A stretch of DNA of 28,595 nt from the NCBI GenBank assembly GCA_001953115.1, contig LSSL01000064.1, positions 1-28,595 of the forward strand, given 5' to 3'. Shown one piece after another: positions 1 through 11,951 of the stretch (its first letter is position 1; every line of letters begins with the position of its first letter). The DNA comes from Smittium mucronatum (taxonomy: Eukaryota; Kickxellomycota; Harpellomycetes; Harpellales; Legeriomycetaceae). The notes below the pieces were generated by a model, which searched no databases, was not told the origin of the DNA, and saw only the letters and a program-made list of their open reading frames with translations. Made by a program: the position numbers and the translations under genes.

Positions 1-21
1 CCCCCCCCCCCCCCCCACCCC
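1..21. repeat. Poly-C run at window edge
   Basis: Sixteen consecutive C are followed by ACCCC. This contrasts sharply with the AT-rich sequence beside it. It may be a contig-end homopolymer artefact or a true C-rich terminal tract. It has no TTAGGG/CCCTAA unit, so it is not a standard fungal telomere. Confidence 0.8.
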
Positions 22-711
22 ACAAATGCTTCAAGTAGACCGAATTGCTGGATTTATTTCTAGATATGAATTAAGCACATTTTTGATGAAAATATAAACT
101 GGTGATACTTATGGATTCGACTTTTTATAGGCCTGGTTCTAATAAACCACTTGCAAAATGTGAATCCGTATGACACTATCTCTCCGCAATATGCTCGTAA
201 ACTCTTATTCTTTCCAGCAGCTTTTCATATCATTTTTGCTAATGAATCCTAAAAAACCGAGTTAAAAAAATTGTTCTCATTCTTCTCCAATACAACCTTC
301 GCCCTGGGCATCTATTTTAAAATCATTGGATGTTTTTTCCATTATTATCAGAATTTATTTGCGCTAAATTGTGAGAAATTTTAGTATACCCACTATAAAA
401 AAATAAATCACATAAGCCCTGAAAAAAAGATAATAGGTTCAGCTTTAGGAATAAATAGAAATTCTTTTTCGTAGCACCTTCCTCTATTTAGTAAAAAAAC
501 ATTTTAATCTGATTATCTAAGAATAAAACCCCCGTAGAATATGAAAAACCAGTATGAAGACCACTTTGATCTGTTTGATACAAATACAAGTCATAGATTT
601 TAAAAAATACGGTTAGCATTCATATTTACGCACATATAGTAATTTTTTATATTATTTGTAGTTAGGCGGGTCAATATAAATATTATAAACTTTACAAATC
701 AAAAAGTACAA
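22..711. other. Flank with no resolved gene
   Basis: No complete gene could be assembled here. A plus-strand open frame at about 107-250 (codons including NPYDTISPQYARK) and a minus-strand frame over about 50-225 both look protein-like, but they contradict each other and neither has a recognisable family. One may be the end exon of a gene cut by the window edge. The rest (about 350-711) is AT-rich and shows nothing clear. Confidence 0.3.
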
Positions 712-909
712 TTAATAAATTGGAAATTGCACGAGTTTATTTAAAAATTCTGATAATGTGTTGATCTTACTATCTAAAGAGACTTTAAGAGATGCGCCAA
801 ATATGCTAGACTGAATAGCAAAACTTAAAGACATGATTTGAGATTTTTGTGAATCGATAGATAAAATCTCCGTTTGAATTTTTGAATGCTTTAAGTTTAT
901 TTTATTGCG
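712..909 (-). CDS. Possible small coding exon downstream of UPF2
   Basis: A minus-strand frame is open from just after a TGA (910-912) to a TAA at 712-714, with an internal ATG at 834 that would give 40 aa (MSLSFAIQSSIFGASLKVSL...). Codon choice and residue mix look more coding-like than the surrounding AT-rich sequence. It lies only about 55 bp beyond the UPF2 stop on the same strand, so it is either a separate small gene or exon, or chance. A good GTAAGA donor occurs within it, so the real 3' end may differ. I do not recognise the product. Confidence 0.25.
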   Translation of the reverse strand, partial: RNKINLKHSKIQTEILSIDSQKSQIMSLSFAIQSSIFGASLKVSLDSKINTLSEFLNKLVQFPIY

Positions 910-964
910 TCAGATAGAGAGGCAAATTATATTGGATGATTTTTCAAATAAGAGAAAAAAACGT

Positions 965-3900
965 CTATTTTTGTTTCCTGATTTGGAATCTTTGAGGTAA
1001 AGAGACGGAGGGAACTGAAACGGCTTGTGTTTCATAATTTAAAACAATTTGGTTAAGTCTTTCCTTTTCCTGTTGAGCTTCAATTTGATGAGCTCTCGTC
1101 TTAAGAGCGAGACTAGAAGTTTCAGGGACCAAAAGGTTTTTAATTGTTGGCTTTTGCTTTTTGCCAGTCAGTAATGAAAATTTGATTACTCCCTTTGAAT
1201 CAGAGTCCAATTTCTTTTCATCATATCCAGCCCCTGGATCAACCAAATTATCTTTGAACTGCTCATTGGGGTTATATGAACCCTGTGTTTCTTTCGAGTT
1301 AAAATTCGGCAATATATTAGTGGATTTTCTATCTCTAAGTTGTAAAGGAATGGCCATATCCAGAGGAACCGTACGATCTAGCTTTCTGGTGTTTAACGAT
1401 TCTAAAAACATTTTCTGTAATTCGTCATCAAATTCCTTTGCCTCTTTTATTTTTTGCCAACTGTCATCTATTTTATCGTGATTTCTCAATACCACAACTT
1501 GGTCAGAACCCTCTTCATTTAGATTGGAAGCATCATTTTCATCCAATACACCTTTACCAAGATCTTCAACCCCATCAATGTAATCAGAGGTATCATCGGT
1601 AAGCTCCATCGTAGAATCTAATATATCAATATGATCAGATGATGGAGGATTCTCAATTTCGTGAAGCGAAGGCTCGATAACTAAGGTTTCATCCTTACCT
1701 GTTAGTAAGAAAAATATTGTGAAAACTTAAACCATAAATATATAACAATTAAATGATTACTTAAAATCTCAGGAAAATCCGAAGACGATTCATTGGCATT
1801 AGGGAGCACTGAGCTTTTATCCAGGGCATGATTGAGAGTGATTATGTCTTCTAAAATACAGTAATCCGAACAAATTAACTCGAGATGAATAGATAAAATT
1901 CTGGAGGTGGTGTTATTATAAAGTAGCGACATAATAAAGAATTATAAATAATTTACCAGTAGGCACACTTCTTTCAAGAATTTTGGATTTTATAAAATGA
2001 CGGTTTATCTGAACAACCTTCTCGAGGGAAATCACTGCTTCATTCCAAGAATCGTGACAAGGAGATCCGGGCCTCAATTTCAAGAAGGTATCGTCAACAG
2101 AATTTTTCATATCTAATGGAATTGGTAAACTTTTTGATAAAATGTATAACTCAAAGAATGCTAAAAATATTTGCAGATATGTTTTGCTGGGGGCACTATC
2201 GAAACAAACGCCACATTTGTCAAGTAATGTGCATACGAGCTTAATTCTGAAGTAATCAAACGGGCTATCCACATAACAGGATCTTCCTGGATAGGGGATA
2301 ACATGTGTACCATCCTCATTATTATTAGTGTATCCAAAATTAATTAAAAGATACAGAGTTTCAAATACTTCATTTGAATCTATAATTCTAAAATCATATA
2401 ACTCAGCAAGATATTTGATATCAGAAATTCTTCGTTGATTGTTAATGAAAAGGTTGGACTCCAATCCAAGACGAATATTTTCCAACACATTATCAACGAT
2501 TCTTACTCTAAACCAGGGGTGATATTTGGATATCATTCCTACTAACATAGCCAATACTGGAAGAAGGGAGTTTTTAACTTTGTGGGATTTAGTGAAGCAA
2601 TTAATGAGTGTTTTGTGCACGGATTGAGAATCTAAATCATCACACGTGTCGTAAGGGTATTTATCATTCCATGGGAGTTTCCTTATAAGTCTGAATATAT
2701 TTTCGGCAGTATCCTTGGATAATTTTTCATATATAAGATTTTGTATATATTCCTCTAGAATAGTCTTTTTTTTAGATTTTTTATCAGCCTGATTAACAGT
2801 GCTGGGAAAACATTGCAAATAAGCACTATCTATAAGCACAACGAGTCTTTGATCTATATTCAAGGAAGCCTTCTTTTTCAAAACTATCTCCAATAGCTGT
2901 AACATATGAGGTTTGCTGTCGGTGTTAGATAGCAAAAATCTACCACACCCCTCCAGGAAGGTGCATAAAACTTCAATATCTTGAGAGGAAAAATTGTTAA
3001 CTAATATTTTACAGCATCTGACAGTTTTGTATGGGGGACAAATTCTGAACTTTGTCAATTCGCTTATGTACCTTGCATTTCTTAGTCTAACCTCTAATAG
3101 ATCTTTAATTTTATTACGAACTAACCATCTGAACTCGCTTTCTAAACCATCAACCACCCCTGATCCTATTGATGGCATGAAAGGGTCTACGGTGGCAATA
3201 AACCGAGAATAAAAAGGAATGAGATCTTGACGCTTCCGTGGAATATCCAACAAAACTCGGATTATCTTCTTGTGTCCTGTTTTGGTGGAAGAAAGGCAAT
3301 ATTCAACAGCGGCGTCATCAGTTCTTTCTCGGTTGGCTAAGGTGGGCAAAATAGATAACAAGGTATCTAATCTTGATGAGTTAGATTCACTATCGAGACG
3401 ATCCTTTAACCCGGTAGTCTTTTCGGTATTATCGTCATCAGGTGGTACATCGATTTTGGATGGATTTAGAACATGTTCTGCCCTTTTCTTAACGAAATCT
3501 TCGTAATCTATGGCATCCAATTCAATAGTGTCATCTTGTTCGAGCTTGTTTTCGATAGGAATTTTCTTATCATCGATTGACGGATTTTTGGAGCCGTTAC
3601 TTTTTCGAGAATTAGGGTCCAAAAATACAGGAGGTACCTTTGACCTCAAATCGAATATATGTGTATAAAAGAGTTTTTCCTCTTCATCCACCCACCAATT
3701 TGTCGACGGTTCATCCTTTACTGCTAAACTAACACTATCAAAGTTGATTCCAATCTCAGATGAATCATTCTCTTCCTTTATTTCTATCATATCTTTTCCT
3801 AGGCATTCAGAATACCTAATTTGATTTAATTTTGGAACATTAGTACAAATTATGCAACTTTGCAAAAAAAAAAAAAATTTACATCTGCAGAAGGGACTTA

Positions 3901-5223
3901 AGTTTTTCAACTTGGTTTAACCACTTATCATATCTTATTTTTAGCTCCTCGCTAATTGATCCTTTAGTATAAAGCTGTTCTTTATTTTTGGTCTCTAATT
4001 TCTTCAGCATAGATATCATTTTTTTTAACTGAGAGAATCCAGAATTGAGGAAATCGTACAAAAGATTCTTTATTCCATCAATCTGACTATGTGTTATAAC
4101 TTCTATTTCATCTATTTTAAAAACGCAATCAGCAATGTCTGTTTCAGGATCTAAAACTCCCAAATTAAAATCTCTTTTAAAGATCTTGGAAAAGTAAATA
4201 GCTAGCTGAAGATTTATATGGGATACAGAATCGTTTTTAAGCTAGATATTGAAGGCATAGATGGACAAAGTTAAACATTGAAATTCTATTCATGATTTTA
4301 AAATATGATATATTGATGAGCTTACAAGACCGAACAATTGAGCGTAAAGGATGCAGTATAGAGAGGATTTAGAAATCTCTTTATATTTTGTCATATCAGT
4401 TTTGGTGTGGGTATTGTTTCCACCAGAAAGGATAAAGTTTTTATCGAAACGATCGCTATACTCTTCTGTAGAATCAATTCCCCATAAAAGCCCGGAAACA
4501 TACATCTCAGCTAATATCCTGAAATATACCTTTAACTTAGCCAACCTAGAAATTTCATCTTTTTCTTTTTGATCAGAATTTAAAGTGGATTGAGGTATTT
4601 TGCTTGACATAGAAATGATTTTAGAAATTCCGGAAACAAAATCAACAGTGAAATCTTTGGAAAATCTTTTGTGGAGAACTGATATAAGCTAAAATAAATA
4701 CAAAACAGTTTTTGTGAATAAAAATTGGGGAAAATGGGTATATAAAGATACTGTGGATGGCTCTTATGTTTTAAGAAAAGATATGGTAGAATTCTTACAT
4801 CAATTGCAGCGCTAAAATCTGAAGCGGAAGAACATCTAGACACTCCCTCTGTAATGGCCGAAACTATTTCACTCAAGTATTTCTTGAGCTGTAAGGTTTC
4901 TACATCTTTCAACAAAGCGGATATACCTTCAGATCCGATGTTGGTTTTGCATTTCTTTATGAAACCAGTATTTTTTTTCAAATTTGCATCAAGTGTTTTA
5001 GGATCAGGTTTTTCTTTTTATAAGGGAATTTATATTGTAGAAAAAAAATTATTATAAAATATAAAAACAGTTTAAACAATTCAGAACTTTTGTTTAATGG
5101 TAGAAAAAAGAGCTGAAATTTGATTTTATAAAAGTTACCTTCTAAATCTCTCCATGAGTTAACACTTGAAGTTTGTAGTTGTAACAAGCGTCTCTGCCTT
5201 GCGTCTTTTTTGTCCTCGGACAT
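965..5223 (-). CDS. UPF2: UPF2/NMD2, nonsense-mediated mRNA decay factor
   Basis: UPF2 bridges UPF1 and UPF3 in the cytoplasmic surveillance complex that destroys mRNAs with premature stops. I assembled seven exons: 5223-5139, 5013-4799, 4688-4326, 4241-3883, 3815-1957, 1850-1761 and 1698-965. All junctions are GT-AG and keep frame, giving 1234 aa, close to human UPF2 (about 1270). Three MIF4G-type regions are visible. The first has DANLKKNTGFIKKCK near residue 40. The second is at about 490-690 (PFYSRFIATVDPF; ELTKF; CTFLEGCGRFL). The third is at about 690-950 (KLPW; NQRRISDIKYLAELYDFR; RIKLVCTLLDKCG; DDTFLKLRPG). An acidic linker follows (about 990-1065). The UPF1-binding tail (about 1071-1230) has DDELQKMFLESL, VPLDMAIPLQL and a late LVPETSSLA stretch. 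The start at 5223 gives an N-terminus matched to exon 2; no earlier ATG fits. Intron branch-like sites include TACTAAT and TACTAAC. The residue matches to the family are strong; only exon 1 is less certain. Confidence 0.95.
1699..1760 (-). other. UPF2 intron 6, recursive-splice-like 3' end
   Basis: This is the shortest UPF2 intron (62 bp). Its 3' end reads TACTAACAG followed directly by GTAAGG (minus strand, 1707 down to 1693). The consensus branch motif therefore abuts the acceptor, and the acceptor abuts a good donor. The frame is kept only if splicing uses the AG at 1700-1699. Confidence 0.7.
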
Positions 5224-5605
5224 TATTGGCAATTATTAGGACAAAGAGAGGTTATTTAGATTTGAATCTAGAATACGATGGTAGTGGGCTTGTCACAGCT
5301 CAGTCTTTATGCCCTATTCACTCTCATTTACAAAAACCAAATAAAGCGCAGGCAACCCCATTTCAATATGGCCAATTAAAATTGGGTATATGTGCCTATT
5401 CCAAATGAACGGATTAAACAACTTTTGTATACTTCTGTCTAAATAATAGGCTAGTAGGCTTAATAATAGGTCAGTATTTTTTCGTCTTATAAAACTAACC
5501 CAACCAGCCTTTAAAAAGTCAAGTATCATCCAAAATTAGTTAAAAATACCTGTATACAAAATTAAGCGACCAAATACAAAAATCTAAATTTCAACATTAA
5601 ATTAG
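5224..5605. promoter_or_regulatory. Intergenic region upstream of UPF2
   Basis: This stretch separates the UPF2 start (minus strand) from the tentative divergent gene. It has mixed composition, richer in GC than the desert, and should hold the UPF2 promoter. It may also hold a first exon of the plus-strand gene: an ATG at about 5406 followed by GTATAC would splice in frame to an acceptor at 5604-5605, but this is speculative. No defined motif is recognised. Confidence 0.4.
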
Positions 5606-6108
5606 CCAGTTTCACACAACTTCTCCCTACCAATAACACCCCTCCAAAAGTCGTAAATTCATACTCAACCCACGATGACTATTTATTGGATAAAATGGCC
5701 AAACCAGTGGTTAATGATCCATAATAGGATCCGGCCATTTATAAAAAAAATTATACCGTTTTTAAATCTACAGGAAGAAAGCCATTTAACTCTTATATTG
5801 GTCTGCTCAGATATTTTATTAAGAGAATAAATCATTTCAACAATTAAAAAACGATCTATTCAGTGAAATATATTACTATAACACCTATCAGTTTCCGGGT
5901 CTAAGGAAATCTAGGAGGAGGATATGTCAATATTATTTATATTCTTTTATTGACCAAAATTTAAGAAAAAGTTCCGTTTTCTTCGCCGGCAACCAAGTTT
6001 ATTGGTAAAGATAATAGAAATTGTGTAGACATATGGCTGAGCTGGCTCTTTTTCAGCTTATCCTTAGCATTTTTCTTGAAAGAAATCGAGAGGTTATTAA
6101 CGTATTGA
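5606..6108 (+). CDS. Tentative small gene, LYR-like, frame interrupted
   Basis: I see a series of coding-like exons diverging from UPF2. Exon A is 5606-5652, followed by a 75-bp GT-AG intron (5653-5727). Exon B starts at 5728 (DPAIYKKNYTVFKSTGRK, then FNSYIGLLRYFIKRINHF). The frame then shifts by -1 between about 5790 and 5845. A second open stretch (LKNDLFSEIYYYNTYQFP...) runs to 6004, followed by a 52-bp intron (GTAAAG...TTTTTCAG, 6005-6056) and a last exon ending KEIERLLTY at the TGA 6106-6108. The SYxxLLRxxxxR pattern, followed by basic helices and a YSFIDQNLRKS segment, recalls the LYR/Complex1_LYR family of small mitochondrial proteins. That is inference, not a secure match. The first exon and ATG are unresolved. 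The frame break could be a sequence error, a pseudogene, or an extremely short (23-nt) intron. Confidence 0.32.
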
Positions 6109-6356
6109 TAGCATAGAAAATTCGAATTAATCTCTGCTATATCATTAGCCTTTAATCTGTAATCTATAGTGTTTTAAAATATTTTTAGACGAAGAGACAA
6201 GAAATTTCAAATATATTAGAAGGGATTTAAAGAATCAGATCCTACGTATATCACTCAAGTTCAAATGAAACAGTTTTTTAGTTGATCCATGTTTATCTTT
6301 GTATTTTTCAAGGGGAGGGATTTTCAAATACAATTTTATTTTTAGATTACTAGCTT

Positions 6357-6608
6357 TTAAAACTTCTTGTATGAATTCTTTGATATATATAATATATATA
6401 TATTAGGAAAATAAGATGGTGAAAATGAGAATTGGAATGGTTTTAAGGATAAGATACACAAAAATAACCAAGCATTCGACAATGTAACATAACAAAAAGT
6501 ATAATTTTCTTTGGCTTCTTCAAACTTTAAAAAATCGCTGTGAAGATCCCGTAATATATTAAGGTGATTTTCATAACTTTGAATCAGACAATTACAGCTA
6601 TTTAGCAT
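6357..6608 (-). CDS. Possible small ORF, unknown product
   Basis: A true ATG at 6608 opens 83 codons. The first 40 or so residues (MLNSCNCLIQSYENHLNIL..., then KFEEAKENY) are helical and mixed in charge, unlike the hydrophobic AT-driven frames of the desert. The last 40 residues are Phe/Tyr/Ile-rich and probably not coding. A donor-like GTATCT near 6470 with a downstream CTAAT would end the protein near residue 50. No family is recognised. This could still be chance in AT-rich DNA. Confidence 0.2.
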   Translation of the reverse strand: MLNSCNCLIQSYENHLNILRDLHSDFLKFEEAKENYTFCYVTLSNAWLFLCILSLKPFQFSFSPSYFPNIYILYISKNSYKKF

Positions 6609-6699
6609 AAATTGGAGGACCAGATCAAGAAAAAATTATATTGATAAAAAGAAAAATTTATATTTGAGTAAAAATCTAAGTTTTTGATTTTACATAAAA

Positions 6700-9600
6700 T
6701 TTAGATATTATCTAGATTCAACTATTTGAATTTTACTAGAGAAAGCTCTTAACAAAAAATATAATTGTATTCAATACAAGAAAGGAATAGTATAAATTAA
6801 AGAACCTTAAGATTCGCAATCAAAGTCTAAATAAATAGATCTATTATTTTAAATTTTAATTTACTCGATCTTAAACCTTTTTATTTCATATTTTCGAATA
6901 CAATAATAGCCGATTGAGCATAAATCATATCCTGCTAAACAGGCTTTTTTTTTTTTAATTTGATGATAAGATGTTTTAGAATAGCCGTATCACTGTTTAA
7001 TTTTCGTTAAACTATTCCGTTTTAGAATCTGTGGTCAATATTTATACTTATTTCTAATTCCTGTGAATATTTTGTGTTATATTGGTTATATTTTGAAAAT
7101 AGAGATTGAAATTTTACGAAATCTACCACAATACAGTATGTAGTGCATATTTGTGAGAAAAAATATTTTAGATTTTTTTTTTCAATCAATTTATTTTAAA
7201 TATCAATAATAAATTTAAAACTGGTAAAAACTATATAAAAATAAATTAGAGAAAAAAAACCGTAGCGCTATCCTCCGAAACTCTAGTAGCACATTATCTT
7301 GAGTATTAATTGATTTGAGGGGTCGATAAAAGGGCTAAAACTCTCTCTCTCAAACTTAAATAGAGTAATGAAACCGCCTGATTAATTTTTTTTTCAGTGA
7401 TACAGACTTTTAGCTGGGATTATTAATAAAAGAGGGGAAACTTTTTATTAAAGCATTTGATTTTGTACAGAGTCTGTATCATTTCTTCTAATTAGTAATT
7501 TTTTAGCATATCCCAAGTTTTATTTATGTAAATTATCGTTTTATTTTTTTGGAGGTTAAAATTTACACAATTCTGCTTATAAGTTGGTTCAGAACTATAA
7601 ATATATAATAATTAGTTAAAAAATAAAAAATTGTCTTATTTATTTAAAAAAGGGTTAATCATTAAAGGCAAGATCTTTTACTTATTAACAAGATATTTTA
7701 TGAAAATCCAAGATGTATTTGAAAAAATCCGTATATTTTATTAATATTTTCCATTAACTCTAAGAATTTTTTATCCATTATTTTCACTACATAATTTTTT
7801 GGGAAATTATAAAAAAATTTACTGATTCGTGCTAAATTAAAACATTATTTTCATAATTTTTTTTCTTGTAAAAAAATTCTAAAAAATATAAAAGTTGTTT
7901 TGTTTTAGATGTACCTTGATTTATAATATGATATGATATAATAGATTATAAACCCATTATTTTTATTATTAAGCAAATTTTCTCATTTGATTTTATGAAA
8001 ACGTATACAATGAATTGGAAGACTTTAATTGAAAGCTAATTACATAAATTAAATTATATTTATCAATCTATATTTCCTTTAGTCAATTTTACTCTATATA
8101 CCTACTGCTTGGTATTATGGTAAAATAACTATAATCAGTAAACAATAATTATAGATCCACAATCAATTATATCCATTTAATAATTTTTTCTATATAAAAA
8201 CTAAATTTACTCAATTGCGATAAATATTATAATCTGGATTTAATCGGTCTTATCATGAAAGTTAAATTTCGAGTATTTGAAAAAAGTTCATTTGAATTTT
8301 TTTCAAAAAAAATATCAAAATTTAAACTTTATAATTAGCATATTGGATTAACTGTTGTTGTACTGATTTTTAAATTTCATATAATCAGATTTTTCAAACT
8401 CATTCTATTAGTGCTTTTAAATATTAATTTGGCCATTCCAGAAATAGATAAATAATTTATTATTTATTATTGATATAATCTACCAAAATTCATAGCTTTT
8501 ATTATTAAACTTATTAAACCCTAGGCGATTGCGGTTTGAAAATTTTCTATTTGTGACAAAAATAGCTATAGAAAAAATATATTTCCAAAATATTGTAAAT
8601 ATTTCCTTAAAAAAATTGTTTTTTATAATGCAATTTCAATTATCTATAAACTTTTAATATAAAATCTATAAATTTATATATAATATTTGACCTAAAATCT
8701 CAAAATCAGAATTTCTGTTACAATTTTTTTTTGAAATATGCATTTTTTTTTTCTTTATTCAAGAGATAAGATGTAAATTATATCTCTAATTTATTTATAA
8801 AAGATGCATAAAGTTGCATTTAATCACCTTTTTATACTAATTTTATTTTTAAATTTTATTTCTATCTTCAACCTTTTATATAAATAGTAATTTAATTTCC
8901 ACTATTTGTGTCTTTGTTTTAAATTGAAATTTACAGAATTAACATAAAAATATGTTGATTAATATAGGTGCTGACTTTCCTCAAAATAGCCCCTGAAATA
9001 CATCGTATCTTTTTTACATAAATTTGGTTGATCATTTTCATGTTAGGCTTATTTTTTTGATATTAAAGAATAAAAATAAACACAAATATTATATTTTTTT
9101 TTAAAAAAAAAAGCATGTGTATCTTAAAATCCCTATGACTGATGGTGCTACTTCTACGCATTATAAAGTTTTATTCCTCGAATACCCTTGCCATATTTCC
9201 TGTGCTTCCAAATATAAAAATTTACAAGCTTTCCTTTATAAATTTCAAATAATAACATCTATTAAAAAAACTGTAAATCAGAAATATCTCTTATTATCCC
9301 GATACAGTCAAAAATCTAAAAATCTAAATAGTAATATCTCTTTTCATGATATCCCATTGTAACCTATTTCACCAAAATGAAATATTCAATAACTTTTCTA
9401 CTACATCATTTATTTATTTTTGATAAACTGATCAACTCACGCATTGTTATTTTTTTTCAATAAGAATATTCAACCTTTAAAACTCTATTAAAACTCTCCA
9501 AAAAAATTTAATAAAGTTGAAAATGCTTTGCAGCTCTCATCCATAATTGTGTAATTTTTCAAGTATATAAATCCGATTCTTGCATATAAACTATATCTTT

Positions 9601-11795
9601 TTGAAATAGATGCCCTTCTTTTTATTGAAAAAAACAAAAAAAAAATTTTCAAATATTCTCCACTTGTGCAAGAATTATACTATAGAGACATCATATTTTA
9701 TACTCTTCAAACAAAACTATCCGCCAGATTTAAAAATATGCAAAAAAATTCCTAAAGTTGATTTCTGTGGTTTATTATACGCATTTTGCTTCAGAAAATA
9801 TTATTTTCTTTGTTTTTGGTCTTTTCCTAATCTGAAATATTTTTTTTTGCAGTTCAAACAAAATCAAACATTTTGAGCAAAATATCGAGCATTTTAAAAA
9901 CAGAAAAATAAGATTTTTGGTCTGCCATTTTCTCTTTATTTATAATTACAGATATTAATTTTTTGGTAATAACCTATGTTCCAGAAGCTATTACAAGTTA
10001 TTCTCTAATATCCAACCTAAATGCTTAACATATATGCAAGTTTTCCGGTTTGGAAAATTATTTATGAAATTTTTAAATGCCGTTATACCCCTAAATATAT
10101 CTATATTTAAGTATATGAATGAATTTATGGTACTATATAATCATTTTTTCTTCAATAATCTTGCATATATTTTCAAAAGATTCTGTAAAATATATGATTT
10201 TCTTTAAAATTTTAGTCATATTATTATTAACTGTGGCATAAGTATGTTTTATATATACAAAAATTTATTATTTTTCAAATTTCAGTCTTATTTTAAAGAC
10301 TATTTATTCTCCAAAAAAAAATATAGAGAATTTATTTCTCAAATGAAAGCTACCTTTAATCCATATTTTCTTGAGATTTCCTTTAAATTTCCTTGTAAAA
10401 AAATAATAATTCGAGGTTTACGTTGTGATATACTGTGAATTTTTAGCCTTTTCTCTTTTTTTAAAAATTTTACCCTTAATTTAACTTATTTATTTCATAA
10501 TTATAGTTTTATACTGAAAACCAATTTCACAATTGATAACCCATAAGTGATCCCAAATAAAAAATATTTCTTAGAAGGGTATAAATGTACTACGACTTTA
10601 AATTAGAAAAAAAATAAGTTTTTATGCGCTATAATACTAAATTTTTTACACTCCATATTCTCAATTTATTAAAAAAAGGTCTTTTTTAGGGTAAATAATT
10701 ATTTATTTTTCATTTTTGCTATTTAGCTATTGGTAATTTTTTTTCAAAAAAAAAAATTATATATTACGAAAATCAGCAAAATTTGCTATAGTTTCATAAA
10801 AGCATATTCAGGACAAACAATCGTTAAAATTTTTTGGTTTTAATGTTAAATATTACTAAAATTATCGTTTATATTTAAATTGAATCTTGAATTTTTGTAA
10901 AATATATTCGAAATTAATAAATTCTTTTTTCTTTATCAGAGACCTTTTAAAAATGTGCAGAATCAATCTTATTTAACTATTTCGTAGTATTTAGGATAAA
11001 ATAAGAAATTTTTTGAAAATTTGACGAAATTAAAACTCTTTAACTAAATTATGTTTTTTTTAAAAAAATAAATATACATGGAAAGTTGTATAAGAATAAA
11101 AGTAAGATTGTAATAAAATTTCGGTATTTCCTAAGCTATAAATTTTTACGGATCATATATGCCTTTTTTTTCATTAGTACTGGATATAAACTTAAATTAA
11201 AAAGTTGAACACCAGAAATAATATGAGGTATCATTTGTAATTTTTTAGTTGTTAATAGTACAGAGAAAACTTAAAAAAGTGATGCATTAATTTTTAACGA
11301 ATATTTTAAAATTTTAATCGAAAAAATACAATTAATCTTTAATTTTATAGATTGAAATATACAAATCGGGTTTGTTCTACTAAAAAAAAATTAAAGCGCT
11401 AATTGAATGTTTTTCCCGAAAGTAAATTTATTTATCCAAAAAAAAAAAAACTGATAAACAAAATCATTTTTTTAATTGAAGATTAGTCAATTTTCGTAAT
11501 AGGGAATTTATAGTAATGGTTTTAGTTTAGAATATTTTTTAGTTTTTTGTATGGATTTAGGTAAAATTTTAGATTTTCTTTTAATACTTTTAAAAAATCA
11601 TCATACCTTTATTACCCGAAAAATCAGATTTATATTCAGACGTAATTATTAAAATAACACTTTCATATCTCCTCTAAATTTAAAATTAGAGCAATTTGAT
11701 CGTAACTAATTTTAATTATATATATGATTTATTCTTCAATTTTTTAAACTCGCCGAAATTTATATGCTAAACCCTTATATACAGTTAAATATAAA
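6700..11795. other. Left part of AT-rich gene desert
   Basis: This is about 5 kb of very AT-rich sequence with many A- and T-runs and stops in all frames. The few open frames (at 9117, 9610 and 10244, 64-88 codons) have low-complexity Phe/Lys/Ile/Tyr composition, match no family I know, and are of a size expected by chance here. No RNA gene, splice-supported exon or transposon end was seen. Confidence 0.7.
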
Positions 11796-11951
11796 TATAT
11801 CTATATCTATATCTATATCTATATCTATATCTATATCTATATCTATATCTATATCTATATCTATATCTATATCTATATCTATATCTATATCTATATCTAT
11901 ATCTATATCTATATCTATATCTATATCTATATCTATATCTATATCTATATC
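11796..11951 (+). repeat. (TATATC)26 hexanucleotide array, left of gap
   Basis: There are twenty-six perfect copies of TATATC. The array is cut by the assembly gap and resumes on the other side. Frames through it (Ile-Ser or Tyr-Leu repeats) are artefacts of the repeat and do not indicate a protein. Confidence 0.98.

Noticed and set aside
1..21. Telomere
   Set aside because: No repeated telomeric unit is present, only a homopolymer C run.
1702..1932. 76-codon minus-strand frame overlapping the UPF2 exon 6 region
   Set aside because: It reads through introns 5 and 6. The spliced frame through 1850-1761 joins the flanking UPF2 exons in phase and is preferred.
1161..3506. Plus-strand frames antisense to UPF2 (1161-1481, 2994-3212, 3270-3506)
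   Set aside because: They are shadows of the well-supported minus-strand UPF2 exons.
6357..6608. DASH/Dad-type kinetochore subunit
   Set aside because: A helical stretch and an LSNAW string were suggestive, but the rest of the pattern does not fit. It is left as an unknown small frame.
9117..10438. Open frames of 64-88 codons in the desert (9117-9362, 9610-9876, 10244-10438)
   Set aside because: The length is within chance expectation for several kilobases read in six frames. Low-complexity composition, some non-ATG starts, and no recognised motif.
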